From Tardiphaga sp. P9-11 (GTDB lineage: Bacteria; Pseudomonadota; Alphaproteobacteria; Rhizobiales; Xanthobacteraceae): 64,000 bases of DNA. The notes under the pieces were generated by a model. The model made no database searches. It was not told the DNA's origin and saw only the letters and a program-made list of their open reading frames with translations. The position numbers were made by a program, and so were the translations under genes. This document shows, piece by piece, positions 1 through 8,243 of this stretch (within the stretch, counting starts at the first letter, position 1; the number at the start of each line of letters is the position of its first letter). Where the stretch lies: positions 1 to 64,000 of the forward strand of contig NZ_NPKQ01000003.1 of assembly GCF_008329525.1 (NCBI RefSeq). The letters run 5' to 3'.

Positions 1-151
1 GCCAAAGGCGCGTGCGTATCCCCATCAAGGCCACGGCCCGCGAGCCGATCAACAGGCCGGATACATATCAGCGACTTCCGCTATCTAAGCATAATCTCAC
101 TTGCGATCAGCAGCCGGTCCATACATTGCGCCACAAGCGGCCATGCTTACG
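1..151. other. Left edge, no gene recognised
   Basis: This stretch lies downstream of the last gene of the liv operon. Short open frames exist on the plus strand and run in from outside the window, but none gives a protein I recognise, and the minus-strand ATGs are quickly followed by stops. I saw no convincing terminator hairpin here. Confidence 0.5.
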
Positions 152-856
152 TTATTCTACGCCGAGATAAGCCGCTTTTACTTTGGGATCTGACAGCAAT
201 AGCGATGCAGGTCCGGCATGGACAATACGACCCGTCTCAATCACATAACCCCGGTCAGCGATTTCAAGCGCGGCCATGGCATTCTGCTCAACAAGCAACA
301 CGGTCATCCCGAGGGCACGTAACGAAACAATGGCCGCCAGTATCTGATCAACAAGCAGCGGTGACAGACCGAGCGAAGGTTCATCTAGCAGCAGCAGCTT
401 CGGCTTACCCATCAGAGCACGGCCGATGGCCAGCATCTGCTGCTGCCCGCCTGACAGACCGCCTGCTATTTGCTTCCGCTTTTCTGCCAGAATTGGAAAC
501 ATACCGAAGATCCTGTCGCGATCTTCGGCGATGTCCTTGTCGCGCCGCAGATAGGCGCCGAGCCGCAGGTTATCTTCCACGGTAAGCGGGCCGAATATCT
601 GCCGCCCCTCTGGCGACTGGAGAATGCCGCGCGCCACGCGGCGATGGGCAGGCAACCCGTCGATGCGTTCACCAAGAAATGTCACCTGGCCGTCACTGAT
701 CGGCTGAACTCCGGATAGCGCGTGCAGCAGCGTCGTCTTTCCTGCGCCGTTCGAACCGATCAGCGCAACAACTTCGCCGGTCTGCACGTCGAGAGTGATG
801 CCCTTAAGGACTTCGATACGTCCATAGCGGCTGCGGAGATTGGATATCTCAAGCAC
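152..856 (-). CDS. livF: Branched-chain-type ABC transporter ATP-binding protein LivF
   Basis: Second ATPase of a liv-type (HAAT family) importer, working on the cytoplasmic face with LivG. The 234-residue protein has a Walker A motif GSNGAGKT near residue 34, the signature LSGGQQQ and a Walker B LLLLDEPS, all intact. I chose the GTG at 856 because GGGAGG lies six bases upstream and the gene then overlaps livG by eight bases; an ATG at 877 in the same frame is the alternative. It is the last gene of livKHMGF. The operon diverges from paaG, so the cargo may be phenylacetate or another aromatic acid rather than an amino acid; that is inference from context. Confidence 0.9.
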   Translation of the reverse strand: MLEISNLRSRYGRIEVLKGITLDVQTGEVVALIGSNGAGKTTLLHALSGVQPISDGQVTFLGERIDGLPAHRRVARGILQSPEGRQIFGPLTVEDNLRLGAYLRRDKDIAEDRDRIFGMFPILAEKRKQIAGGLSGGQQQMLAIGRALMGKPKLLLLDEPSLGLSPLLVDQILAAIVSLRALGMTVLLVEQNAMAALEIADRGYVIETGRIVHAGPASLLLSDPKVKAAYLGVE

Positions 857-1631
857 GGGCAGCCTCCCGAGCGCCATGTTTGCCGAGATAGGCTTCAAGC
901 ACGGCCGGGTTGGCGCGCACCTCGCCCGGACTGCCCTCAATGAGCGGCCGCCCCCGCTCCAGCGCCAGGATTCGATTAGAGATCTTCATCACCAGCTTCA
1001 TGTCATGCTCGACCAGCACCACGGCGATCCCCTTCGCCGCCACCCGGCAGATCAGCCGGTCGATCTCCTCGGTCTCCACTGAATTGCAGCCTGCCGCCGG
1101 TTCATCGAGCAACAACACACGTGGCTCGGCAGCCAGCGCGCGTGCGATTTCAAGGCGCTTGCAGGCCCCATAGGATAGCGCGCCCGCCGGCGTATCGGCC
1201 TGGTCCCGCAAGCCAACCTCATCCAGGAAAGCAAGTGCAGCCGCACGGGTCTCCTTGTTCTGGTGCGTTACCGATGGCAGCCGGAACAGGTCCGCGAACA
1301 AGTTGCACTTTTCCCGCAGATGGCGGCCGACCATGACATTCTCCACTGCAGTCATGCGCTGGAATATCTGCAGGTTCTGAAATGTTCTCGACAGGCCCCG
1401 CGCCGCCAGCGCATCGGGTTCGAGGCGGGTGACATCCCGGCCTGCCAGTTCGATACGGCCCTGACTGGCCTCGTAGATGCCGGAGATCACATTGAACAAT
1501 GTGGTCTTGCCGGCACCATTCGGCCCGATGATGGAGAATATCTGACCAGCCTCCACGGAGAAGCCGACGCCGTCGATAGCCTTGAGGCCGCCGAACGAGA
1601 TGCCGATGTCGCTGACTTTGAGAATGGTCAT
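849..1631 (-). CDS. livG: Branched-chain-type ABC transporter ATP-binding protein LivG
   Basis: First ATPase of the liv-type importer. Walker A GPNGAGKT, signature region LSYGACKR and Walker [10 protein letters not shown] are visible, followed by the family-typical VLVEHDM switch region. In LivG proteins I usually expect LSYGDQRR and DEPAAGMN; here the residues are ACKR and CN, a mild divergence in otherwise conserved spots. The start is the ATG of an ATGA overlap with livM (bases 1631-1628), which implies translational coupling. The protein has 260 residues, normal for the family. Confidence 0.92.
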   Translation of the reverse strand: MTILKVSDIGISFGGLKAIDGVGFSVEAGQIFSIIGPNGAGKTTLFNVISGIYEASQGRIELAGRDVTRLEPDALAARGLSRTFQNLQIFQRMTAVENVMVGRHLREKCNLFADLFRLPSVTHQNKETRAAALAFLDEVGLRDQADTPAGALSYGACKRLEIARALAAEPRVLLLDEPAAGCNSVETEEIDRLICRVAAKGIAVVLVEHDMKLVMKISNRILALERGRPLIEGSPGEVRANPAVLEAYLGKHGAREAARA

Positions 1632-2572
1632 GCGCGCCACCCCGTCATGAACTTCGACAACACGGGCACGATGCCGTCGCGCATGAAGATCATCGACACG
1701 ATGATGATGGCACCCAGCATCAGGTTCTCATATTCCTGAAATACGGTGAGAAGCTGCGGCAGCATGATCAGCACGGCCGCCCCGACGATACTGCCCACAA
1801 CCGAGCCGAGCCCGCCAAGCACGACCATCGTCACCATTTCGATGGAATGCAGGAAGCCGGCCTGATCCGGATTGACGAAGCCATTCATCAGCGCGAGCGC
1901 AGAGCCTGCCAGCGATGCATAGACCGCCGCAATGACGAAGGCCTGCAACTTGAAGCGATTGACGTTGATGCCGGTCACCCTGGCAGCGATTTCGCTGTCA
2001 TGTAGCGCGCGAAACGCGCGTCCGGTCGGCGTCTCATCGAGATTGAGCGCAATCCACGTGCCGGCGAGCAACAGTCCGCCTGTGATCCAGTACCAGGTAT
2101 CGGATCCGCTGGCACGCCAGCCGAACAGCGTGAGTTTCATCACCGACATGCCGTCCGGACCTCCGGTCCAGCGGCTTTCTGTGGTGATGACCAGCGCTAC
2201 CAACACGCCGAATCCGAGCGTTGCGATAGCGAGATAGTGCCCCTTCAGGCGAAGGATCGGGCGCCCTACCAGGAAGGCCAGCAACGCCGACAGCGCGCAG
2301 CCGAGCAGCATCGCCGCCAGCGGCGGCACGCCAAGGTGCGTCGGCCCGATCGCGACCGCATAAGCGCCGATCCCGAAAAAACCGGCATGGCCGAGACTGA
2401 CCTGCCCGGCTTTGCCCATCAGGATATTCAGGCCGATTGCCGCGAAGGCAGAGACCCAGACCAATGACGCGACCCGGAAATAATAGCTCGACGGAAATAC
2501 CAGCGGCAGGGCGGCAATGATGACCGCCAGCACGAGCAGAATTCCATAGCGGTGACGGAGGGCTGCAAGCAT
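1628..2572 (-). CDS. livM: Branched-chain-type ABC transporter permease LivM
   Basis: Inner-membrane permease of 314 residues with many hydrophobic segments and the LivM-typical stretch LNILMGKAGQVSLGHAGFFG near residue 50, plus the permease-loop region around RALHDSEIAARVTGIN near residue 190. It pairs with LivH to form the translocation pore. It begins three bases after the livH stop and overlaps livG by four bases, so livH-livM-livG are read as one unit. Confidence 0.92.
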   Translation of the reverse strand: MLAALRHRYGILLVLAVIIAALPLVFPSSYYFRVASLVWVSAFAAIGLNILMGKAGQVSLGHAGFFGIGAYAVAIGPTHLGVPPLAAMLLGCALSALLAFLVGRPILRLKGHYLAIATLGFGVLVALVITTESRWTGGPDGMSVMKLTLFGWRASGSDTWYWITGGLLLAGTWIALNLDETPTGRAFRALHDSEIAARVTGINVNRFKLQAFVIAAVYASLAGSALALMNGFVNPDQAGFLHSIEMVTMVVLGGLGSVVGSIVGAAVLIMLPQLLTVFQEYENLMLGAIIIVSMIFMRDGIVPVLSKFMTGWRA

Positions 2573-2575
2573 CGC

Positions 2576-3448
2576 TCAGACCCTCTCGATGGTGCGGCGG
2601 CCAAACAATCCCTGGGGCGCGGCAAACAGCACTGCGAGGATCACGATGAAGGCAAACGCATCCTTATACGTCGAACTGATGTAACCGGCGCCGAACGCTT
2701 CGAGCAATCCGAGCAGCAGCCCACCGGCAACGGCACCGAGCGGATTGCCCATGCCGCCGAGCATGGCTGCGGCAAAGCCCTTCAGCGCCAACAACGTACC
2801 GACATCGTAGCTGGTCAGCGTAATTGGCGTGATCAGAATGCCGGCAACACCACCGATGGCAGCCGAGCCGCCGAAAGCCAGTGCCATGATGGTCGTGGTG
2901 TTAATGCCGACAAGCCGTGCGGCGAACCGGTTGGCGGATGTGGCGAGTACGGCCTTGCCGAGTAGGGTTCGTTCCAGAAAGACGTAGAGCAGCAGGACCA
3001 TCACGGCCGTGCCGCCAATCACCCAGAAGCTCTGCGGCTGAACCGCGGCGCCCAGCATCTGCACCGGCGTATCACCGGAGAATGCTGGCAGCTTGTGAAA
3101 CTGCTTGTCGAAAACGATCTGCGCCGCACCGCGCAGCAGGATCGACGCACCGATGGTGATGATGATCAGCGACACAGCCGATGCACCGCGGGCCGGCGCG
3201 ATTGCGAGCCAGTACAGCGACAGGCCAAGGACAACCGACACGATGACCGCGACCAGCGCCGCAAGCGGCAGCGGCACACCGGCCGCATGAGCGAACACCG
3301 TGACCATTCCGCCCAGCATGACGAATTCACCCTGGGCGAAGTTCACCACGTCGGAAGCGTTGTAGACCAGGGTAAAGCCAAGTGCGACTAAGGCGTAGAC
3401 GGCGCCGATCGTCAGGCCCGAGACCAGGAATTGAAAAAACTCGGGCAT
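2576..3448 (-). CDS. livH: Branched-chain-type ABC transporter permease LivH
   Basis: Inner-membrane permease of 290 residues. The N-terminal segment reads GLTIGAVYALVALGFTLVYN, followed by VVNFAQGEFVMLGG, the hallmark of LivH. I preferred ATG 3448 to the in-frame TTG at 3457; neither has a strong ribosome-binding site. It is separated from livK by about 100 bases containing a perfect 10-bp stem-loop, a common arrangement that lets the binding protein be made in excess over the membrane components. Confidence 0.9.
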   Translation of the reverse strand: MPEFFQFLVSGLTIGAVYALVALGFTLVYNASDVVNFAQGEFVMLGGMVTVFAHAAGVPLPLAALVAVIVSVVLGLSLYWLAIAPARGASAVSLIIITIGASILLRGAAQIVFDKQFHKLPAFSGDTPVQMLGAAVQPQSFWVIGGTAVMVLLLYVFLERTLLGKAVLATSANRFAARLVGINTTTIMALAFGGSAAIGGVAGILITPITLTSYDVGTLLALKGFAAAMLGGMGNPLGAVAGGLLLGLLEAFGAGYISSTYKDAFAFIVILAVLFAAPQGLFGRRTIERV

Positions 3449-3506
3449 GCGTGCCAACGGCCTTTCATTGCCACTACAATCTATTCTGCGTGGAGCGAGA
3501 GTGATT

Positions 3507-3537
3507 GATCTCCGCGCACGAATGTGTCGCGGAGATC
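3507..3537 (-). terminator. Stem-loop between livK and livH
   Basis: GATCTCCGCG (3507-3516) and CGCGGAGATC (3528-3537) form a perfect 10-bp stem with an 11-base loop, just after the livK stop. No run of T follows on the minus strand, so it is better read as an mRNA-stabilising or attenuating hairpin between the binding-protein gene and the permease genes than as a full terminator. Confidence 0.5.
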
Positions 3538-3550
3538 GCCGTTTGTAACG

Positions 3551-4732
3551 TTAGGTACCGGGTGGCAACAGGGTCCAGTCGCCGCCCTTCACTTCCAGCA
3601 TGCGGAAGGCGGATAGATCGAGGCCGAGATGGTCAGTCGGAGACATGGTCACGATGCCACCGGTGCCGACAAAGCCTTTGGTCTTTTCGATTTCGTCGCG
3701 CACTTTCTTGGCGTCGGTGGAATTGGCGCGCTTCATCGCCTCGACCATGATGTACAACCCATCATATGCATGACCGCCAAAGGTCGAGACCGGTTGCTTG
3801 GCCGTCGCCTCGAAGGTCTGCTTGTAGTCGACCACGACCTTCTTCTGCGGATCTCCGTCCGGCAGCTTGTCGCCGACCAGCAGCGCCGCGGCCGGAAGCC
3901 GAACGCCTTCTGCGGCCGGGCCGGCGAGTTCAATGAAGCTCTTCGAGGCCACACCGTGGCTTTGATACAGCGGGGTCGCCGACATGCCGAGCTGAGCGTA
4001 GTTGCGCGTCACGATCGCGGGCCCTTGTCCAAAACCGGGATTGACCACCGCCTGCACCCCGGCAACGCCCTTGATCTTTGTGAGCTGCGCCGTCATGTCG
4101 CTATCGCGCGGGCCATAGGTTTCCTCGGCGACGATCTGCACGCCATAGGTGGGAGCCACCTTGACGCATTGTGCCCGCATCGACGCGCCGAAGCCGTCGG
4201 TGCCGGAAATCATCGCGACCTTGGTGAAATTGCGCTGCTTGAGATTTTCAAAGATCTTCTCGCAAGCCATCTTGTCGGTATGCGGCGTCTTGAAAATGAA
4301 CTTGCGTACGGGATCGACCACTTCGATCGCGCCGGCCAGCGAGATGAACGGTACCTGCGCCTCTTCGAACACCGGGATCATCGCCATCGTCGTGCCCGTG
4401 GTCGAACCACCGACCATCGCAGCGACCTTATCGTCCTCGATCAGCCGCGTGGCGAAGGTGCGTGCCTTGTTGGCATCGCCGCCGTCATCATAGATCACGA
4501 GTTCAATCTTCTTGCCGGCCACGCCGCCGACGGCGTTGATCTTGTCGACATACATGCGCAGCGTTTTGTCTTCGGGCTCGCCGAGAAACGACGCGGGACC
4601 AGTAACCGACAGCACAGACCCGATCTTGACGGTCTGCTGTGCGAGCGCAGGGCTGTAGATGGACAGTCCCGACAGCGGCAGCGCAACGGCTGCGGCAATA
4701 GCAAGGCTCTTGAAATGCGAGTGGCACGTCAT
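3551..4732 (-). CDS. livK: ABC transporter periplasmic substrate-binding protein (LivK/Peripla_BP_6 type)
   Basis: Periplasmic binding protein of 393 residues with a Sec signal peptide (hydrophobic run ending near ALAQQ, about residue 32) and the family start of the mature domain, VKIGSVLSVTGPASFLGEPE. The start has a strong ribosome-binding site, GGGAGG six bases before ATG 4732. It heads the livKHMGF operon. The ligand cannot be read from sequence; the divergent paaG operon and the shared operator-like palindrome suggest an aromatic acid such as phenylacetate. Confidence 0.88.
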   Translation of the reverse strand: MTCHSHFKSLAIAAAVALPLSGLSIYSPALAQQTVKIGSVLSVTGPASFLGEPEDKTLRMYVDKINAVGGVAGKKIELVIYDDGGDANKARTFATRLIEDDKVAAMVGGSTTGTTMAMIPVFEEAQVPFISLAGAIEVVDPVRKFIFKTPHTDKMACEKIFENLKQRNFTKVAMISGTDGFGASMRAQCVKVAPTYGVQIVAEETYGPRDSDMTAQLTKIKGVAGVQAVVNPGFGQGPAIVTRNYAQLGMSATPLYQSHGVASKSFIELAGPAAEGVRLPAAALLVGDKLPDGDPQKKVVVDYKQTFEATAKQPVSTFGGHAYDGLYIMVEAMKRANSTDAKKVRDEIEKTKGFVGTGGIVTMSPTDHLGLDLSAFRMLEVKGGDWTLLPPGT

Positions 4733-4844
4733 CTCGTTTCCTCCCTGTGATGGCCGCCCATTTTTGAGCGTGCCCGGCGCTTTGCGTGCATCCTAACGGT
4801 CAAACCGCGCGCGATGGCACCAAATCCCGGGTCGACTTTTATAA

Positions 4845-4864
4845 TTGACCGGACGGTTGGTCAA
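4845..4864. promoter_or_regulatory. Candidate PaaR (TetR) operator between livK and paaG
   Basis: TTGACCGGACGGTTGGTCAA has outer arms TTGACC and GGTCAA (ATTGACC/GGTCAAT if extended by one base each way) and also contains ACCG-GA-CGGT. This layout fits TetR-family operators of the PaaR/FadR kind. It sits in the 190-base divergent region between livK and paaG, so one bound repressor could control both directions. The assignment to the TetR gene at 7565 is inference. Confidence 0.55.
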
Positions 4865-4922
4865 TAGTAACGTCTGCTTCACAACGGCGCAGAGCCGGAA
4901 AAATAACAATGGGGAGGAAGCG

Positions 4923-5714
4923 GTGGATACGAGCCTCGTCACGACCGATATCCGCGAAGGCTATCGCGTTCTCACGCTCAACAGGCCCGACCGGTTGAAC
5001 TCGTTCAGCGCTGCGATGCATGCCGAATTGATGGCGGCACTGGTGGCTGCGGAAGTCGACACATCCTGCCGTGCGCTACTTTTGACAGGCGCCGGCCGCG
5101 GTTTCTGCGCTGGACAGGATCTCTCCGACGGAGTTTTCACTCCGGGTGAAACACCGGATCTCTCCGTTACTATTGCGACCTACTACAATCCGCTGGTGCG
5201 CAAATTGCGCGGCCTGCCGATGCCGGTGATCTGTGCCGTCAACGGCGTCGCAGCCGGTGCGGGCGCCAATGTAGCCTTCGCCTGCGACATCGTGATCGCT
5301 GCGCGCTCCGCGAAATTCATTCAAGCCTTTGCCAAGCTCGGCCTCGTACCGGACGCCGGCGGCACATGGATATTGCCGAGACTGGTAGGCACCGCGCGGG
5401 CCCGGGCGCTCGCACTGCTCGCCGAACCCGTTTCCGCAGGCCAGGCAGAAGCCTGGGGCATGATCTGGAAATCGGTCGATGACGCCGACCTGATGACCGA
5501 GGCGCATCGTCTCGTCACGCATTTTGCGACCCAACCTACGGCAGGACTAGCGCTGATGAAACAGGCGCTCGACGCCTCTGAGACCAACAGTCTCGACCAG
5601 CAACTCGACCTCGAATGCGATCTGCAGGGACAGGCCGGTCGCACACCGGACTATCTCGAAGGCGTCACCGCCTTCATGGAAAAACGCGCACCGCGCTTTG
5701 TCGGGAGGCAGTGA
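4923..5714 (+). CDS. paaG: Ring 1,2-epoxyphenylacetyl-CoA isomerase PaaG
   Basis: Crotonase-family enzyme that isomerises the phenylacetyl-CoA epoxide to oxepin-CoA in aerobic phenylacetate degradation. The 263-residue length matches PaaG. Typical features are GAGRGFCAGQDLS near residue 60, the oxyanion-hole region AAGAGANVAFACD, and the PaaG-type aspartate in GLVPDAGGTW in place of the second hydratase glutamate. The start is GTG 4923, preceded by GGGGAGG; upstream codons in the same frame run back through the operator region and are not credible. First gene of a plus-strand operon, it overlaps paaI by one base (TGATG). Confidence 0.92.
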   Translation: MDTSLVTTDIREGYRVLTLNRPDRLNSFSAAMHAELMAALVAAEVDTSCRALLLTGAGRGFCAGQDLSDGVFTPGETPDLSVTIATYYNPLVRKLRGLPMPVICAVNGVAAGAGANVAFACDIVIAARSAKFIQAFAKLGLVPDAGGTWILPRLVGTARARALALLAEPVSAGQAEAWGMIWKSVDDADLMTEAHRLVTHFATQPTAGLALMKQALDASETNSLDQQLDLECDLQGQAGRTPDYLEGVTAFMEKRAPRFVGRQ

Positions 5715-6184
5715 TGGAGTCACGTGAGGCAGCAGCCGAGACCGCGGCGCAGACCACGGCCCAGGCCTGTGCCGATGCGATGTGGCACGATGATCGCGCC
5801 AGCAAGGCACTGGGCATGTCGATCCAGCGGATCGCGCCCGGCGAAGCTGTGCTCGCCATGACGGTGCGGCGGGACATGACCAATGGTCACGACATCTGCC
5901 ACGGCGGCTTCATCTTCACTCTCGCCGACTCGGCCTTTGCCTTCGCTTGCAATAGCTACAATCAGCGCTCTGTCGCGCAACAATGCGCCGTGACGTTCAT
6001 CCGCGCTGTTGCTGCCGGCGAGACGCTCACCGCCCACGCCATCGAACGCTCAAAGGCCGGGCGTGGTGGCATCTACGATGTCACAGTGCGTGACAGCAAG
6101 AACGTCGTCGTTGCCGAATTCCGCGGCCACTCGCGTACGATTTCGGGCGAGTTGCTGCCGCCAAATTCCAACCCAGCTCAATAA
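5714..6184 (+). CDS. paaI: Acyl-CoA thioesterase PaaI (hotdog fold)
   Basis: PaaI hydrolyses dead-end hydroxyphenylacetyl-CoA and relieves CoA sequestration when the pathway stalls. The 156-residue protein has the hotdog core: a HGGFIFTLADSAFAFACN segment in the middle, as in characterised PaaI, and a C-terminal KAGRGGIYDVTV strand. The ATG at 5714 overlaps the paaG stop by one base and GGGAGG lies upstream. It sits between paaG and paaK. Confidence 0.9.
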   Translation: MESREAAAETAAQTTAQACADAMWHDDRASKALGMSIQRIAPGEAVLAMTVRRDMTNGHDICHGGFIFTLADSAFAFACNSYNQRSVAQQCAVTFIRAVAAGETLTAHAIERSKAGRGGIYDVTVRDSKNVVVAEFRGHSRTISGELLPPNSNPAQ

Positions 6185-6206
6185 AAAGCCGATCCGGGAG
6201 GATTCC

Positions 6207-7541
6207 ATGTTTCAAATGCCATTGCGCAAGCTGGACCAGCTCAAACCAGAGCCTACCGAACTGGACCGTTATGAAGTTGCAGCCACCGCAGACCTGCGAA
6301 CCTGGCAGCTGAAGCAACTCGCATGGTCGTTGCGCCATGCCTATGACAACGTCCCGCATTACCGCGCCAAGTTCGACGCCGCCGGCATTCATCCGGGCGA
6401 TCTTACGAGCCTCGACGATCTCGCGAAATTTCCGTTCACCACCAAGACCGACCTACGTGACAACTATCCGTTCGGCATGTTCGCCGTGCCCGAGCAGCAG
6501 GTCGCGCGCATCCATGCCTCGTCGGGCACCACCGGCAAGCCCACCGTCGTCGGATATACCAAGCGTGACATCGATACCTGGAGCGATGTGGTGGCGCGCT
6601 CGATCCGAGCCGCAGGCGGACGCGCCGGCATGAAGCTGCACAACGCCTATGGCTACGGCCTGTTCACTGGCGGTCTCGGCGCGCATTACGGCGCCGAGCG
6701 TCTCGGCTGCACGGTGATCCCGATCTCCGGCGGCATGACCGAACGTCAGGTGCAGCTCATCACCGATTTCAAGCCGGACATCATCATGGTCACGCCATCC
6801 TACATGTTGGCGATCCTGGATGAATTCCGGAAGCAGGGCCTGGATCCGCGCAAGTCGTCGCTGCGAATCGGCATCTTTGGTGCCGAACCGTGGACCAATG
6901 CGATGCGCGAGGAGATCGAGGAAGCCTTCGATCTCCATGCCGTCGACATTTACGGCCTGTCGGAGGTGATGGGCCCGGGCGTCGCCAGCGAATGCGTCGA
7001 GACCAAGGACGGGTTGCATATCTGGGAGGATCATTTCTATCCGGAAGTGATCGATCCGCATACCGGGAAGGTGCTGCCCGACGGCGAGGAAGGCGAGCTG
7101 GTGTTCACATCGCTAACCAAGGAGGCAATGCCGATCATCCGTTACCGGACGCGCGACCTCACCCGCCTGCTGCCCGGCACAGCGCGCGCCATGCGACGCA
7201 TGGAGAAGGTCACCGGCCGCACCGACGACATGATCATCCTGCGCGGCGTCAATGTGTTTCCCACCCAGATCGAGGAAAAGCTGCAGACCATCCCTGGATT
7301 GTCGATGCATTACCAGATCGTGTTGACGCGAACCGGCCGCATGGACGAGATGGAGATTCACGTCGAGGCCCGTCCCGAACTCTCTGCTTCCGATCTCCGT
7401 CAGACCGCCGCCAACCGGCTGGAGCAGGCGATCAAGGACACCATCGGCATCACATCGCGCGTCATCATCCGCGACCCCGACGGCATCGAACGCTCGGCCG
7501 GCAAGGCCAGACGCATCCTTGACCGCCGGCCGCAGAGCTAG
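6207..7541 (+). CDS. paaK: Phenylacetate-CoA ligase PaaK
   Basis: ATP-dependent ligase that makes phenylacetyl-CoA, the committed first step. The 444-residue size is right for the family. The adenylate-forming motif SSGTTGKPTVVGYT occurs near residue 105, and the YGLSEVMGPGVASEC stretch and the C-terminal GRTDDMIILRGVNVFPTQIE region are characteristic. GGGAGG precedes ATG 6207, 22 bases after paaI; the open frame extends upstream through paaI but that part is only the out-of-frame reading of paaI. Confidence 0.95.
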   Translation: MFQMPLRKLDQLKPEPTELDRYEVAATADLRTWQLKQLAWSLRHAYDNVPHYRAKFDAAGIHPGDLTSLDDLAKFPFTTKTDLRDNYPFGMFAVPEQQVARIHASSGTTGKPTVVGYTKRDIDTWSDVVARSIRAAGGRAGMKLHNAYGYGLFTGGLGAHYGAERLGCTVIPISGGMTERQVQLITDFKPDIIMVTPSYMLAILDEFRKQGLDPRKSSLRIGIFGAEPWTNAMREEIEEAFDLHAVDIYGLSEVMGPGVASECVETKDGLHIWEDHFYPEVIDPHTGKVLPDGEEGELVFTSLTKEAMPIIRYRTRDLTRLLPGTARAMRRMEKVTGRTDDMIILRGVNVFPTQIEEKLQTIPGLSMHYQIVLTRTGRMDEMEIHVEARPELSASDLRQTAANRLEQAIKDTIGITSRVIIRDPDGIERSAGKARRILDRRPQS

Positions 7542-7564
7542 ACCTCAAAGGACTTTGATTCAGC

Positions 7565-8200
7565 ATGGCCCGTCCCCGCGCCAACAACTACGACGACAAG
7601 CGCCGCGCGATCCTCGATCGCTCGGCGGAGCTGTTCTCAGAATACGGTTATGACCGTGCATCCATGAACAAGATCGCCGCCGCATGCGGGGTGTCGAAGG
7701 CAAATCTCTATCATTACTACAAGGACAAGGATGAGCTTCTGTTCGACGTCATCCGCGCCCATCTCGACGACCTGCTGCAAGTCGTCGAGGCTGCCGACCA
7801 ACCCGATCTGGCACCCGCCGCGCGGTTGCGCGAGCTGGTGGCGGCGCTGCTCGAGGCTTATCGCGACGCCGATGCACAGCACAGCGTCCAGATCAGCAGC
7901 ATGCGGTTCCTGTCCGACGAGCGCCAGTCCACGTTGAAGAACATGGAGCGCGAACTCGTGCGCATCTTTTCCAGCGCCGTCTCCGGGATCGCCCCACAGC
8001 TCACAGATACGACGATGCTCAAGCCGGTGACCATGTCGCTGTTCGGTATGGTCAACTGGCACTACCTCTGGTTCAGGAGCCAAGGCCCGTTCACCCGCGG
8101 GGACTATGCCGATCTGGTCACGCGGCTGATCACCGACGGGACGCGCGATCTGCTGGCGCAGCCCGCTCCAGTCCCCAAACGTGCCACCGCACGCAAGTAG
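7565..8200 (+). CDS. paaR: TetR-family regulator, probable PaaR
   Basis: TetR regulator of 211 residues with an N-terminal helix-turn-helix (KIAAACGVSKANLYHYYKDK, about residues 40-60) and a C-terminal ligand domain ending in an Arg/Lys-rich tail. Its place between paaK and paaZ makes phenylacetyl-CoA the likely effector, as for known PaaR proteins. A candidate operator lies at 4845-4864 ahead of paaG. With paaX at 16184 this cluster has two local repressors. Assignment to PaaR is by context and family, not by a diagnostic motif. Confidence 0.78.
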   Translation: MARPRANNYDDKRRAILDRSAELFSEYGYDRASMNKIAAACGVSKANLYHYYKDKDELLFDVIRAHLDDLLQVVEAADQPDLAPAARLRELVAALLEAYRDADAQHSVQISSMRFLSDERQSTLKNMERELVRIFSSAVSGIAPQLTDTTMLKPVTMSLFGMVNWHYLWFRSQGPFTRGDYADLVTRLITDGTRDLLAQPAPVPKRATARK

Positions 8201-8243
8201 CGCAGCCTCCCCACTCGGCCACTCACAAAGAAGGGCGATCTCA

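Noticed and set aside
3629-4750. Plus-strand frame of 373 codons opposite livK
   Set aside because: Antisense shadow of livK; no family features and no ribosome-binding site, while livK has a signal peptide and strong start.
6009-6206. N-terminal extension of PaaK into paaI
   Set aside because: The extension is the shifted reading of paaI, whereas ATG 6207 has GGGAGG upstream and gives the standard family length.
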